Assembly: GCF_013466605.1 (NCBI RefSeq)
Contig: NZ_CP059162.1
Span: forward strand, 6,448,001 to 6,512,000
DNA: 64,000 nt
Source of the DNA: Pseudomonas chlororaphis subsp. aurantiaca
GTDB taxonomy: Bacteria; Pseudomonadota; Gammaproteobacteria; Pseudomonadales; Pseudomonadaceae
Direction of reading: 5' to 3'
A program made the position numbers and the translations under genes. Of the stretch, positions 36,124 through 44,073 are shown piece after piece. Numbering within the stretch: position 1 is the stretch's first letter; each line of letters starts with the position of its first letter. The notes under the pieces were generated by a model that was not told where the DNA came from, ran no database searches, and saw only the letters and a list, made by a program, of their open reading frames with translations.

Positions 36124-37606
36124 GCGCAAAAGCGCCAGCCCGGTCCTGCTCGGCCTGGCACTCGTGGCCCTGATCGCCGCCGCCGGCCTTTATCTGCTGC
36201 GCGCGGCCCCGTCCGACGCCAGCCAGTCGCTGGACAAGGCCAAGAGCAGCCAGAAGCTGCAATCCCTGGCCGAGCTCGACGGCAAGGCCCCAAGCCACCG
36301 CAGCCTCGACATCAAGACCTGGAGCACCGCCGAAGGCGCCAAGGTGCTGTTCGTCGAAGCCCATGAGCTGCCGATGTTCGACATGCGCCTGACCTTCGCC
36401 GCCGGCAGCAGCCAGGACGGCGACGCGCCGGGCCTGGCGATGCTGACCAACGCCATGCTCAACGAAGGCGTGGCCGGCAAGGATGTCGGCGCGATCGCCG
36501 AAGGTTTCGAAGGCCTGGGCGCCGATTTCGGCAACGGTGCCTACAAGGACATGGCCATCGCTTCCCTGCGCAGCCTGAGCGCGCCGGACAAGCGCGCGCC
36601 GGCCCTGCAACTGTTCGCCGATGTCGTCGGCAAGCCGACCTTCCCGGCCGATTCCCTGGCGCGCATCAAGAACCAGATGCTCGCCGGCTTCGAGTACCAG
36701 AAACAGAACCCCGGCAAGCTGGCGAGCCTGGAGCTGATGAACCGCCTGTACGGCAGCCATCCGTATGCCCATTCCAGCGACGGCACCGCGCAGAGCGTGC
36801 CGCCGATTAGCCTGGCCCAGCTGCGGGCGTTCCACGCCAAGGCCTATGCCGCCGGCAACGTGGTGATCGCCCTGGTGGGCGATCTGTCGCGCAGCGATGC
36901 CGAGGCGATTGCCGCGCAGATCTCCGCCGCCCTGCCCAAAGGCCCGGCGCTGGCGAAAATCCCGCAACCGAGCGAACCACAGGCCAGCATCGGCCATATC
37001 GAGTACCCGTCCAGCCAGACCAGCCTGCTGCTGGCGCAACTGGGCATCGATCGTGACGATCCGGATTACGCGGCGCTGTCCCTGGGCAACCAGATCCTTG
37101 GCGGCGGCGGTTTTGGCACCCGGCTGATGAGCGAAGTACGCGAGAAGCGCGGCCTGACCTACGGCGTCTATTCCGGCTTCAGCCCGATGCAGGCCCGTGG
37201 CCCGTTCATGATCAACCTGCAGACCCGCGCCGAAATGAGCGAGGGCACCCTCAAGCTGGTGCAGGACGTACTCGCCGACTACCTCAAGACCGGCCCGACC
37301 CAGAAGGAACTCGACGACGCCAAGCGCGAGCTGGCCGGCAGCTTCCCGCTGTCCACCGCCAGCAACGCCGACATCGTCGGCCAACTGGGCGCCATCGGCT
37401 TCTACAACCTGCCGCTGAGCTATCTTGAAGACTTCATGCAGCAGTCCCAGAGCCTGACCGTGGAACAGGTCCGGGACGTACTGAACAAGCACCTGAGCGC
37501 GGACAAGATGGTCATCGTCACCGCCGGTCCGACCGTGCCGCAAAAGCCGTTGCCGGCCCCTACTGACAAACCCGCCGAGCAGCCGCTCGGGGTTCCGGAG
37601 CACTAA
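36116..37606 (+). CDS. M16 family peptidase, inactive partner subunit
   Basis: A 496-residue M16 homologue with an N-terminal anchor or signal (LLGLALVALIAAAGLYLLRA). The place corresponding to HxxEH reads TNAMLNEG, so the zinc ligands are missing and this chain should not cut peptides itself. The C-terminal half keeps the substrate-binding signature (FGTRLMSEVREKRGLTYGVY), as expected for the partner that completes the clamshell around the active subunit. Starts inside the preceding gene and its stop overlaps rsmD (TAATG). Confidence 0.9.
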   Translation: MSKRKSASPVLLGLALVALIAAAGLYLLRAAPSDASQSLDKAKSSQKLQSLAELDGKAPSHRSLDIKTWSTAEGAKVLFVEAHELPMFDMRLTFAAGSSQDGDAPGLAMLTNAMLNEGVAGKDVGAIAEGFEGLGADFGNGAYKDMAIASLRSLSAPDKRAPALQLFADVVGKPTFPADSLARIKNQMLAGFEYQKQNPGKLASLELMNRLYGSHPYAHSSDGTAQSVPPISLAQLRAFHAKAYAAGNVVIALVGDLSRSDAEAIAAQISAALPKGPALAKIPQPSEPQASIGHIEYPSSQTSLLLAQLGIDRDDPDYAALSLGNQILGGGGFGTRLMSEVREKRGLTYGVYSGFSPMQARGPFMINLQTRAEMSEGTLKLVQDVLADYLKTGPTQKELDDAKRELAGSFPLSTASNADIVGQLGAIGFYNLPLSYLEDFMQQSQSLTVEQVRDVLNKHLSADKMVIVTAGPTVPQKPLPAPTDKPAEQPLGVPEH

Positions 37607-38226
37607 TGGCCAGCCCATCGCGTCCCAGCAAGAAACCCGTCCACAACCAGCACAACGGTGTGGGCCAACTGCGCATCATCGGCGGCGAGTGGCGCAGCCG
37701 CCGCCTGAGCTTCCCCGATGTGCCGGGCCTGCGCCCGACGCCGGACCGGGTGCGCGAAACCCTGTTCAACTGGCTGGCGCCTTATGTCGCCGGGGCCAAG
37801 GTGCTCGACCTGTTCGCCGGCAGCGGCGCGCTGTTTCTCGAAGCCCTGTCCCGTGGCGCCGCCATGGGCCAGGCGCTGGATGCCAGCAACCTGGCCGTGT
37901 CGCGCCTGCGCGAACACCTGGGCACCCTGCGCTGCACCGTTGGTCAGGTACAAACCGCCGACGCCCTGCGTTATCTGGAAAGCCAGCCGGCCAGCCGTTT
38001 CGACCTGGTTTTCCTCGACCCGCCGTTCCATCAGAACCTGCTGCCGGCCGCCTGCGCCCTGCTGGAAGAACGCGACTGGCTGGCCGACGACGCCTGGGTC
38101 TATACCGAAAGTGAAACCGCGCCGTCGACCCTCGGCCTCCCGGCGAACTGGCGCCTGCACCGCGAGCAAAAATCCGGGCAGGTGTACTACGCCTTGTGGC
38201 AACGTATGGCAGAGATCGCCGGTTAA
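37606..38226 (+). CDS. rsmD: 16S rRNA (guanine(966)-N2)-methyltransferase
   Basis: A 206-residue methyltransferase that modifies G966 in 16S rRNA. Motif I is VLDLFAGSGALFLEAL, and the catalytic DPPF of motif IV is seen as FLDPPFHQNL. N-terminal phrase LRIIGGEWRSRRLSFP and RPTPDRVRETLFNWL are typical. Its ATG overlaps the stop of the inactive M16 gene, a conserved arrangement in Pseudomonas. Confidence 0.95.
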   Translation: MASPSRPSKKPVHNQHNGVGQLRIIGGEWRSRRLSFPDVPGLRPTPDRVRETLFNWLAPYVAGAKVLDLFAGSGALFLEALSRGAAMGQALDASNLAVSRLREHLGTLRCTVGQVQTADALRYLESQPASRFDLVFLDPPFHQNLLPAACALLEERDWLADDAWVYTESETAPSTLGLPANWRLHREQKSGQVYYALWQRMAEIAG

Positions 38227-38242
38227 ACCACTGGCCTGAAAA

Positions 38243-38271
38243 GGTGCGCAGCCCCGCCGGGGACGCGCACC
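38243..38271. other. Hairpin between rsmD and the hydrolase gene
   Basis: GGTGCGC (38243-38249) pairs with GCGCACC (38265-38271), with CCCC/GGGG pairing inside. There is no T-run. It is 16 bases after the rsmD stop and 18 before the next start, so it may reduce read-through or, as RNA, mask the next ribosome binding site. Confidence 0.45.
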
Positions 38272-38289
38272 GCTGCTACGAGAATCACC

Positions 38290-39294
38290 GTGCCTACTCC
38301 GTCAGATCGCTTCATTCCCGCCTTCGGCCTCGGCAACCCGCACCTGCAAACCCTGTGGGGCCCGCTGTGGCGCAAGACCACTCATCTCGACCGCCAGCGC
38401 GAACGCCTGTGGCTCGACGACGGCGACTTTCTCGATCTCGACTGGCACGGCCCGCACACCGCCACCGCGCCCTTGGTGCTGGTGCTGCACGGCCTGACCG
38501 GTTCCTCCAACTCGCCTTACGTGGCCGGCCTGCAAAAGGCCCTGGCGAGCCAGGGCTGGGCCAGCGCGGCGCTGAACTGGCGCGGCTGCTCGGGCGAGCC
38601 CAACCTGCTGCCGCGCAGCTACCACTCGGGCGCCAGCGAAGATCTGGCCGCCGCCATCGACCACCTGCGCAGCAAGCGCCCGCTGGCCCCGCTGTTCGCG
38701 GTGGGCTACTCGCTGGGCGGCAATGTATTGCTCAAGCACCTGGGGGAAAGCGGCAGCGCCAGCCAGTTGCAAGGTGCCGTCGCGGTGTCGGTGCCGTTTC
38801 GCCTGGACCAGTGCGCCGACCGTATCGGCCAGGGCTTTTCCAAGGTCTACCAGGCGCATTTCATCCGCGAGATGCTGGCCTATATCAAGGACAAGCAGCG
38901 CCAGTTCCAGCACGACGGGCGCCATGAGGGCCTGGCCGTGCTGGAGCGGCTCGGGCCGCTGGAAAAAATGCGCACCTTCTGGGACTTCGACGGCCGGGTC
39001 ACCGCGCCGCTGAATGGCTTTGCCGACGCCCAGGACTATTACCGGCGTGCCTCCAGCCGCTATTTCCTTGGGGAAATCCGCACACAAACCCTGATCATCC
39101 AGGCCGCGGACGATCCTTTCATATTCCCCCACAGCCTGCCGGAAGCCCGCGAGCTGTCCAGCAGCACCCACTTCGAGCTGCAGGCCAAGGGTGGGCACGT
39201 CGGTTTTGTCGAGGGTTCGGTGAAGACGCCGGGTTATTACCTGGAACGGCGCATTCCCCAGTGGCTGTCCGGCCTGGGGCGCGAGCCGCGATGA
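38290..39294 (+). CDS. YheT-type alpha/beta hydrolase
   Basis: A 334-residue hydrolase of the AB-hydrolase 4 (YheT/ABHD1-3) group. Oxyanion loop LVLHGLTGSSNSPYVAG, a conserved LNWRGCSGEPN turn, nucleophile elbow GYSLGGNVLLKHLGE, catalytic Asp in IQAADDPFIFP and His in KGGHVGFVEG. Family members are presumed esterases or lipases with no fixed substrate. The GTG at 38290 is the best start I see. The gene overlaps the AraC regulator gene by 4 bases (ATGA). Confidence 0.88.
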   Translation: MPTPSDRFIPAFGLGNPHLQTLWGPLWRKTTHLDRQRERLWLDDGDFLDLDWHGPHTATAPLVLVLHGLTGSSNSPYVAGLQKALASQGWASAALNWRGCSGEPNLLPRSYHSGASEDLAAAIDHLRSKRPLAPLFAVGYSLGGNVLLKHLGESGSASQLQGAVAVSVPFRLDQCADRIGQGFSKVYQAHFIREMLAYIKDKQRQFQHDGRHEGLAVLERLGPLEKMRTFWDFDGRVTAPLNGFADAQDYYRRASSRYFLGEIRTQTLIIQAADDPFIFPHSLPEARELSSSTHFELQAKGGHVGFVEGSVKTPGYYLERRIPQWLSGLGREPR

Positions 39295-40124
39295 ACAGCG
39301 GCCGGGGCGAATCGATCCGTTTCTGGCAAACCGCGCCCCTGGCCGGCGTGGAGTTGCTGGCCGCGCGTTATATCGAGCATCGCTTCGTGCCCCATGTGCA
39401 TGACGGCTATGTGATCGGCATGATCATGGACGGTGCCCAGCGCTACCGTTATCGCGGCGCCGAGCACCTGGCGGGGCGCGGCACCCTGGTGCTGATCAAC
39501 CCGGACGAGTTGCACACCGGCCACAAAGGCACCGAGGACGGCTGGCTGTACCGGGCGTTTTATCCGGACAACGCACAGATCCTCGCCATGCTGGGCGAGC
39601 TGGAATTGCCCACCGACAGCCTGCCGGCCTTCGGCGCCACGCTGTATCGCGACCCCGATCTGGTCAGCGGCTTCTGCCAGTTGCATCAATTACTGGAAAG
39701 CCCGGCCACCGCCCTGCAACAACAGACCCTGTGGCGGGAAATGATGCTCTTGCTGCTGCGGCGTCACGCCGGGGTCAAGGCGCCGGGCGAACCCGGGCGG
39801 GAACACCGGGCGATCGTCCAGGCCAAGGAGTTGCTGCAAGCACAGCTGGCCGCTCCGCCGTCCCTGGAAGAACTGGCCGCGGCGGTCAATCTCTCGCCCT
39901 TCCATTTCGCCCGGGTATTCCGTCGCGCCACCGGCATGCCGCCGCACACCTGGCTGATGCAACAGCGCATCGCCCAGGCCCGGGCACTGCTGCGCGACGG
40001 CTGCCTGCCGCTGGAAGTGGCGACGCAATTGGGGTTCTCCGACCAGAGCCATCTGAGCCGGCAGTTCAAGCAGGTCTATGGCGTAGGGCCGGCGGCCTAT
40101 CGCAGCGCCCGCCAGTCCCTCTGA
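39291..40124 (+). CDS. AraC family transcriptional regulator
   Basis: A 277-residue regulator. N-terminal cupin/AraC-binding domain with HRFVPHVHDGYVIGMI and LINPDELHTGH, then two helix-turn-helix motifs at the C-terminus: SLEELAAAVNLSPFHFARVF and LEVATQLGFSDQSHLSRQF, followed by GVGPAAYR. The sensed ligand is unknown. It is translationally coupled to the YheT hydrolase, which may hint at regulating its own operon, but no substrate link is visible. Confidence 0.92.
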   Translation: MNSGRGESIRFWQTAPLAGVELLAARYIEHRFVPHVHDGYVIGMIMDGAQRYRYRGAEHLAGRGTLVLINPDELHTGHKGTEDGWLYRAFYPDNAQILAMLGELELPTDSLPAFGATLYRDPDLVSGFCQLHQLLESPATALQQQTLWREMMLLLLRRHAGVKAPGEPGREHRAIVQAKELLQAQLAAPPSLEELAAAVNLSPFHFARVFRRATGMPPHTWLMQQRIAQARALLRDGCLPLEVATQLGFSDQSHLSRQFKQVYGVGPAAYRSARQSL

Positions 40125-40139
40125 AACAACGCCTGCCCC

Positions 40140-40236
40140 TGTAGAAGCGAAACTTGCTCGCGAAAACTGTCTCAGCCGATGCGGTCCAACAGAAACAACG
40201 CAGCGCCTGGATCGCGAGCAAGCTTCGCTCCTACGG
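40140..40236. repeat. REP doublet between the AraC regulator and sseA
   Basis: Left unit TGTAGAAGCGAAACTTGCTC, right unit ATCGCGAGCAAGCTTCGCTC followed by CTACGG, inverted with about 50 bases between. It separates two convergent genes, sseA and the AraC gene, and may terminate both. Confidence 0.75.
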
Positions 40237-40245
40237 TGAGGGGGC

Positions 40246-41100
40246 TCAGTCGCCCGTGGCGACCGCGCGCTGCGGATCGGTGATCCATTCGCTCCAGGAG
40301 CCGGCATACAACTTGCCCAGGGGATAACCGGCCAGGCACAGGGCGAACAGGTTGTGACAGGCGGTCACGCCCGAACCGCAGTACGCCACCAGTTCGGTCG
40401 GCGAACGCTCGCCCAGCTTCGCGGCAAAACGCTTCTTGAGCTGATCGGTCGGCAGAAAACGGCCGTCGCTGTCCAGGTTGTCGGTGAAAGCCGCGCATTG
40501 CGCGCCGGGGATATGCCCGGCCACCGGATCGATCGGCTCCACTTCGCCGCGAAAACGTGACTGGGCGCGGGCATCGAGCAGGGTCAGAGTCGGCTGGCCG
40601 AGGCGTTTTTGCAGCTGCTCGGCACTCAGCAGCAGGGTTTTATCGGGCTGGCCCGTGAAGTGGCCGAGAACATTGGTCGGCGGATCCAGGCTCAACGGCA
40701 GGCCCGCGGCGTGCCAGGCTTTCAGGCCGCCATCGAGAATGAACACACCGTCGCGCTTGCCCAGCCAGGCCAGCAGCCACCAGGCGCGGGCGGCATAGGC
40801 ACCGGGGCCATCGTCGTAGAGCACGATGTCGCTATCGGCGTCGATGCCCCAGGCCTGCAGGCGCGCGTTCAGCGTCGCCGGTTCGGGCAGCGGATGACGC
40901 CCGGTCACGCCCTTGACCACCCGGCCACTGAGATCGCGCTCCAGGTCGGCAAAATGCGCGCCGGCCAGATGCCCGCTGGCATAACTGCGCTGGCCGTAAT
41001 CCGGGTCTTCCAGGGCAAAACGACAATCGAGAATCACCAGCCCGGGCTGCTCCAGGCGAGCGGCCAATTGCTGTGGACTGATCAGTTGCGCGATGGGCAT
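40246..41100 (-). CDS. sseA: 3-mercaptopyruvate/thiosulfate sulfurtransferase
   Basis: A 284-residue protein with two rhodanese domains. The active-site loop is CGSGVTACHN in the C-terminal domain, the CGSGVTA form typical of mercaptopyruvate sulfurtransferase, unlike the CRKGVTA form of thiosulfate rhodanese. N-terminal domain (VILDCRFALEDPDYGQR, YDDGPGAYAARAWWLL) is the inactive one. Acts on 3-mercaptopyruvate or thiosulfate to yield sulfane sulfur; which is preferred cannot be decided here. Confidence 0.93.
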   Translation of the reverse strand: MPIAQLISPQQLAARLEQPGLVILDCRFALEDPDYGQRSYASGHLAGAHFADLERDLSGRVVKGVTGRHPLPEPATLNARLQAWGIDADSDIVLYDDGPGAYAARAWWLLAWLGKRDGVFILDGGLKAWHAAGLPLSLDPPTNVLGHFTGQPDKTLLLSAEQLQKRLGQPTLTLLDARAQSRFRGEVEPIDPVAGHIPGAQCAAFTDNLDSDGRFLPTDQLKKRFAAKLGERSPTELVAYCGSGVTACHNLFALCLAGYPLGKLYAGSWSEWITDPQRAVATGD

Positions 41101-41139
41101 GACGGGCTCCAGTAATTGAACGATGACTTGATCCAGATC

Positions 41140-41811
41140 CTACTGCACTTCTTCCAGGGCTTGCGCCAGGGGCACGTAAAACTCGTCGTATAGCGCGTCG
41201 ACCGCCTCCCGGGCAGGGTCGGTGACAAATCCAGCCTCCAGCACCAGCACCTGGTACACGCCGCGCTTGATGGCTTCTTCGCTCAGGTGCGCGGAGTTTT
41301 CCCGGGTGGTACACAAAAAACGCACCCAGGAGGTAAGGATGATCCAGGCATTGAGGGTCAGGGACTCGATCTGCACCTTGTCCATCCGCAGGATGCCGGC
41401 TTCGACGAAACCTTCGTAGATCGCCGTGCCGTGGATCAGGCAGCGCTGGGAGAAACGCCGGTAACGGGCGGCCAGTTCGGCGTCGCTGTCGAGCAGGTGT
41501 TCCAGGTCGCGGTGCAGGAAGCGATAACGCCACATGGCGGCCAGCAGTTCCTGCAGGTAATAGCGCTTGTCCTCCACGGTCACGCTGCGGCCCTGGGGCA
41601 GGCGCAGGAAGCTGTCGACCAGGGCTTCGTACTCGCAGAACAGCACGGCGATGATCGCCTGCTTGTTGGGGAAGTGGTAATACAGGTTGCCCGGCGAAAT
41701 CTCCATGTGGGCGGCAATATGGTTGGTGCTGACACTGCGTTCGCCTTGCTGGTTGAACAGCTCCAGGCTGTTCTGGACGATACGTTCGCGGGTTTTTATG
41801 CGTGGGGCCAT
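41140..41811 (-). CDS. laoR: LaoR, TetR family regulator of long-chain alcohol oxidation
   Basis: A 223-residue TetR-type repressor, ATG at 41811 (MAPRIKTRERIV); an in-frame ATG at 41838 adds nine residues and cannot be ruled out. The N-terminal helix-turn-helix reads STNHIAAHMEISPGNLYYHF followed by PNKQAIIAVLF. The C-terminal domain is all-alpha as in ligand-binding TetR regulators. It is divergent from the fatty alcohol oxidation genes laoC-laoB-laoA, and the P. aeruginosa homologue at this place (PA0367) has been named LaoR, a repressor that responds to a degradation intermediate. Operator candidate is described separately. Confidence 0.85.
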   Translation of the reverse strand: MAPRIKTRERIVQNSLELFNQQGERSVSTNHIAAHMEISPGNLYYHFPNKQAIIAVLFCEYEALVDSFLRLPQGRSVTVEDKRYYLQELLAAMWRYRFLHRDLEHLLDSDAELAARYRRFSQRCLIHGTAIYEGFVEAGILRMDKVQIESLTLNAWIILTSWVRFLCTTRENSAHLSEEAIKRGVYQVLVLEAGFVTDPAREAVDALYDEFYVPLAQALEEVQ

Positions 41812-41898
41812 GAGCGTGGGCTTTAATCGAGAAGGCATTGCCCGGCATCTTACGACCTATCCCCGATGGGATAAATCAAAGCTGGCCCGGGATCTCAT

Positions 41899-41927
41899 TT
41901 GACATTTTAGAGTATAAACTCTAAAAA
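41899..41927 (+). promoter_or_regulatory. laoC promoter with overlapping LaoR-type operator
   Basis: Consensus TTGACA lies at 41899-41904. A -10-like TAAAAA follows at 41922-41927, 17 bases on. Between and over them is a perfect 22-base inverted repeat at 41905-41926: TTTTAGAGT, then ATAA, then ACTCTAAAA. A TetR-type repressor bound there would block polymerase directly. The laoC ATG is 30 bases downstream. The repeat is AT-rich in an otherwise GC-rich region and lies about 94 bases from the laoR start. Confidence 0.75.
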
Positions 41928-41956
41928 TCTCCCACCCACAAAAACCGGAGCCGCCC

Positions 41957-43387
41957 ATGTCTGCCGAAATCGCCTACTTGCCGGAAGCCCACCAGCAACT
42001 GGATGAGCTCCACCGTCTGTTCGCTGTTCAGCGCCAGGCCTTCGCGGCCAACCCCATGCCACCGGCCGCCCAGCGCCAGCAATGGCTCAAGAGCCTGCGC
42101 GACCTGCTCGACAGCGAACGCCAGGCCCTGATCGATGCCATCAGCGAAGATTTCAGCCATCGCAGCGCCGACGAAACCCTGCTCGCCGAAATCATGCCCA
42201 GCCTGCAGGGCATCCACTACGCCAGCAAACACCTCAAGGGCTGGATGAAACCTTCCAGGCGCAAGGTCGGCGTGGCCTTCCAACCGGCCTCGGCCAAGGT
42301 CGTCTACCAGCCGCTGGGCGTGGTCGGGGTGATCGTGCCGTGGAACTACCCACTGTTCCTGGCCATCGGCCCGCTGGTCGGCGCGCTCGCCGCCGGCAAC
42401 CGGGTATTGCTCAAGCTCAGCGAATCGACCCCCGCCACCGGCCTGTTACTCAAGCGCCTGCTGGCCAAGGCGTTCCCCGAGGACCTGGTCGCCGTGGTGC
42501 TGGGCGAAGCCGACGTGGGCGTGGCCTTCTCCCGGCTGCCTTTCGATCACCTGCTGTTCACCGGCGCCACCAGCATCGGCAAGCACGTGATGCGCGCCGC
42601 GGCGGAAAACCTGACCCCGGTGACCCTGGAGCTGGGCGGCAAGTCCCCGGCCATCGTTTCCGACGACGTGCCGCTCAAGGACGCCGCCGAACGCATCGCC
42701 TTCGGCAAGACCATGAACGCCGGCCAGACCTGCGTCGCCCCGGACTACGTACTGGTCCCGGAACACCGCGTCGGCGCCTTCGTCGACGCCTATCGCCAGG
42801 TGGTCCGGGGTTTCTTCCCGACCCTGGTCGACAACCCCGACTACACCGCGATCATCAATCCGCGACAACTCGCGCGCCTGAACAGCTACATCAGCGACGC
42901 CACCAGCAAGGGTGCGCTGCTGATCCCGCTGTTCGAGGAGAACCAGGAGCGGCGCATGGGCCACAGCCTGATACTCAATGTCAGCGACGACATGACGGTG
43001 ATGCAGGACGAGATCTTCGGCCCGATCCTGCCGATCGTGCCCTACACCGGCCTGGACCAGGCCTTCGCCTATATCAACCAGCGCCCTCGCCCCCTGGCGC
43101 TCTACTACTTCGGCTACAACAAGGCCGAGCAGGAACGGGTGCTCAACGAAACCCACTCGGGCGGGGTCTGCCTCAACGACACCCTGCTGCACGTCGCCCA
43201 GGACGACATGCCGTTCGGCGGCATCGGCCACTCGGGCATGGGCCATTACCACGGTCACGAAGGTTTCCTGACCTTCAGCAAGGCCAAGGGTGTGCTGAGC
43301 AAGCAGCGCCTGAATGCCGCTCGGCTGATCTACCCGCCCTATGGCAAACCGATCCAGAAGCTGATCCAGAAGCTGTTCATCCGCTAA
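41957..43387 (+). CDS. laoC: LaoC, aldehyde dehydrogenase for long-chain aldehydes
   Basis: A 476-residue NAD-dependent aldehyde dehydrogenase, closest in layout to coniferyl aldehyde dehydrogenases. Catalytic Cys is in NAGQTCVAPDY, catalytic Glu in VTLELGGKSPA, and the nucleotide-binding PWNYPLFLAIGPLVGALAAGN split by helix. As LaoC in P. aeruginosa (PA0366) it oxidises fatty aldehydes to acids after LaoA. C-terminal helix is rich in Lys/Leu (KLIQKLF), perhaps a membrane contact. First gene of laoC-laoB-laoA. Confidence 0.9.
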   Translation: MSAEIAYLPEAHQQLDELHRLFAVQRQAFAANPMPPAAQRQQWLKSLRDLLDSERQALIDAISEDFSHRSADETLLAEIMPSLQGIHYASKHLKGWMKPSRRKVGVAFQPASAKVVYQPLGVVGVIVPWNYPLFLAIGPLVGALAAGNRVLLKLSESTPATGLLLKRLLAKAFPEDLVAVVLGEADVGVAFSRLPFDHLLFTGATSIGKHVMRAAAENLTPVTLELGGKSPAIVSDDVPLKDAAERIAFGKTMNAGQTCVAPDYVLVPEHRVGAFVDAYRQVVRGFFPTLVDNPDYTAIINPRQLARLNSYISDATSKGALLIPLFEENQERRMGHSLILNVSDDMTVMQDEIFGPILPIVPYTGLDQAFAYINQRPRPLALYYFGYNKAEQERVLNETHSGGVCLNDTLLHVAQDDMPFGGIGHSGMGHYHGHEGFLTFSKAKGVLSKQRLNAARLIYPPYGKPIQKLIQKLFIR

Positions 43388-43414
43388 CCAGACCATTGCC
43401 GGGTACTAACAATA

Positions 43415-43960
43415 ATGCCCCCCAGCCTGCCTGCAGCACCCACACTGTCGCGCCGTGGCCTGTTGAAAATCGGCCTGTGCGCCAGCGCGTTCCTGACCAC
43501 TGCCGGCCTCGGCGCCAGCCTCAGCGGCTGCTCGTCCGGCACCGCGGCCAGCGGCTTTGCCGCATTGCGCAGCAGCGACCTGCCGGTGCTGCGGGCGCTG
43601 ATCCCGGTCATGCTCGACGGCGCCGTGGCCGCCGAGAAGCTGCCGGCGGCGCTCGACGCCACCCTGAAAAGCCTGGATCACAGCCTCGACCACCTGTCGC
43701 CGGAGATGCTCAAGCTCACCCGCCAGCTGTTCGACGTGCTGGGCATGGGCATCACCCGTGGCCCCCTGACCGGCATCTGGGGCAGTTGGGAAAACGCCAG
43801 CGCCGAAGACATCCGGCACTTTCTCGAACGCTGGGAAAACAGCTCCCTCAGCCTGCTGCGCATGGGCCACGCGTCCCTGCTGCAACTGGTGATGATGGCC
43901 TGGTACAGCCGCGCCGAATCCTGGGCCCATTGCGGTTATCCCGGGCCGCCCAAGATCTGA
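43415..43960 (+). CDS. laoB: LaoB, Tat-exported lipoprotein-like partner of LaoA
   Basis: A 181-residue protein with a twin-arginine signal (SRRGLLKIGL at about 12-21) followed by a hydrophobic stretch and a lipobox-like LSGC at about 36-39. It therefore appears to be exported folded by Tat and to be lipid-anchored. The mature part is helical and resembles small subunits that accompany GMC-family dehydrogenases, such as gluconate 2-dehydrogenase subunit 3. In P. aeruginosa PA0365 is LaoB, needed together with LaoA. A REP doublet separates it from laoA. Confidence 0.82.
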   Translation: MPPSLPAAPTLSRRGLLKIGLCASAFLTTAGLGASLSGCSSGTAASGFAALRSSDLPVLRALIPVMLDGAVAAEKLPAALDATLKSLDHSLDHLSPEMLKLTRQLFDVLGMGITRGPLTGIWGSWENASAEDIRHFLERWENSSLSLLRMGHASLLQLVMMAWYSRAESWAHCGYPGPPKI

Positions 43961-43965
43961 TACCC

Positions 43966-44042
43966 GTAGCCGCTGCCGCAGGCTGCGATAAGCCCCGCAG
44001 GGGCTTGCTTTGCAGTCGATCGCAGCCTGCGGCAGCGGCTAC
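43966..44042. repeat. REP doublet inside the lao operon
   Basis: GTAGCCGCTGCCGCAGGCTG on the left and a mirror-image unit ending GCAGCGGCTAC on the right frame about 25 bases. Unlike other copies it sits between two genes of one operon, 6 bases after laoB and 32 before laoA. A hairpin of this size in mRNA can stabilise the upstream part or reduce expression of laoA relative to laoC-laoB. Confidence 0.85.
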
Positions 44043-44073
44043 AGAAATGCAGAACAACAAGAGAGCGCCTGAT

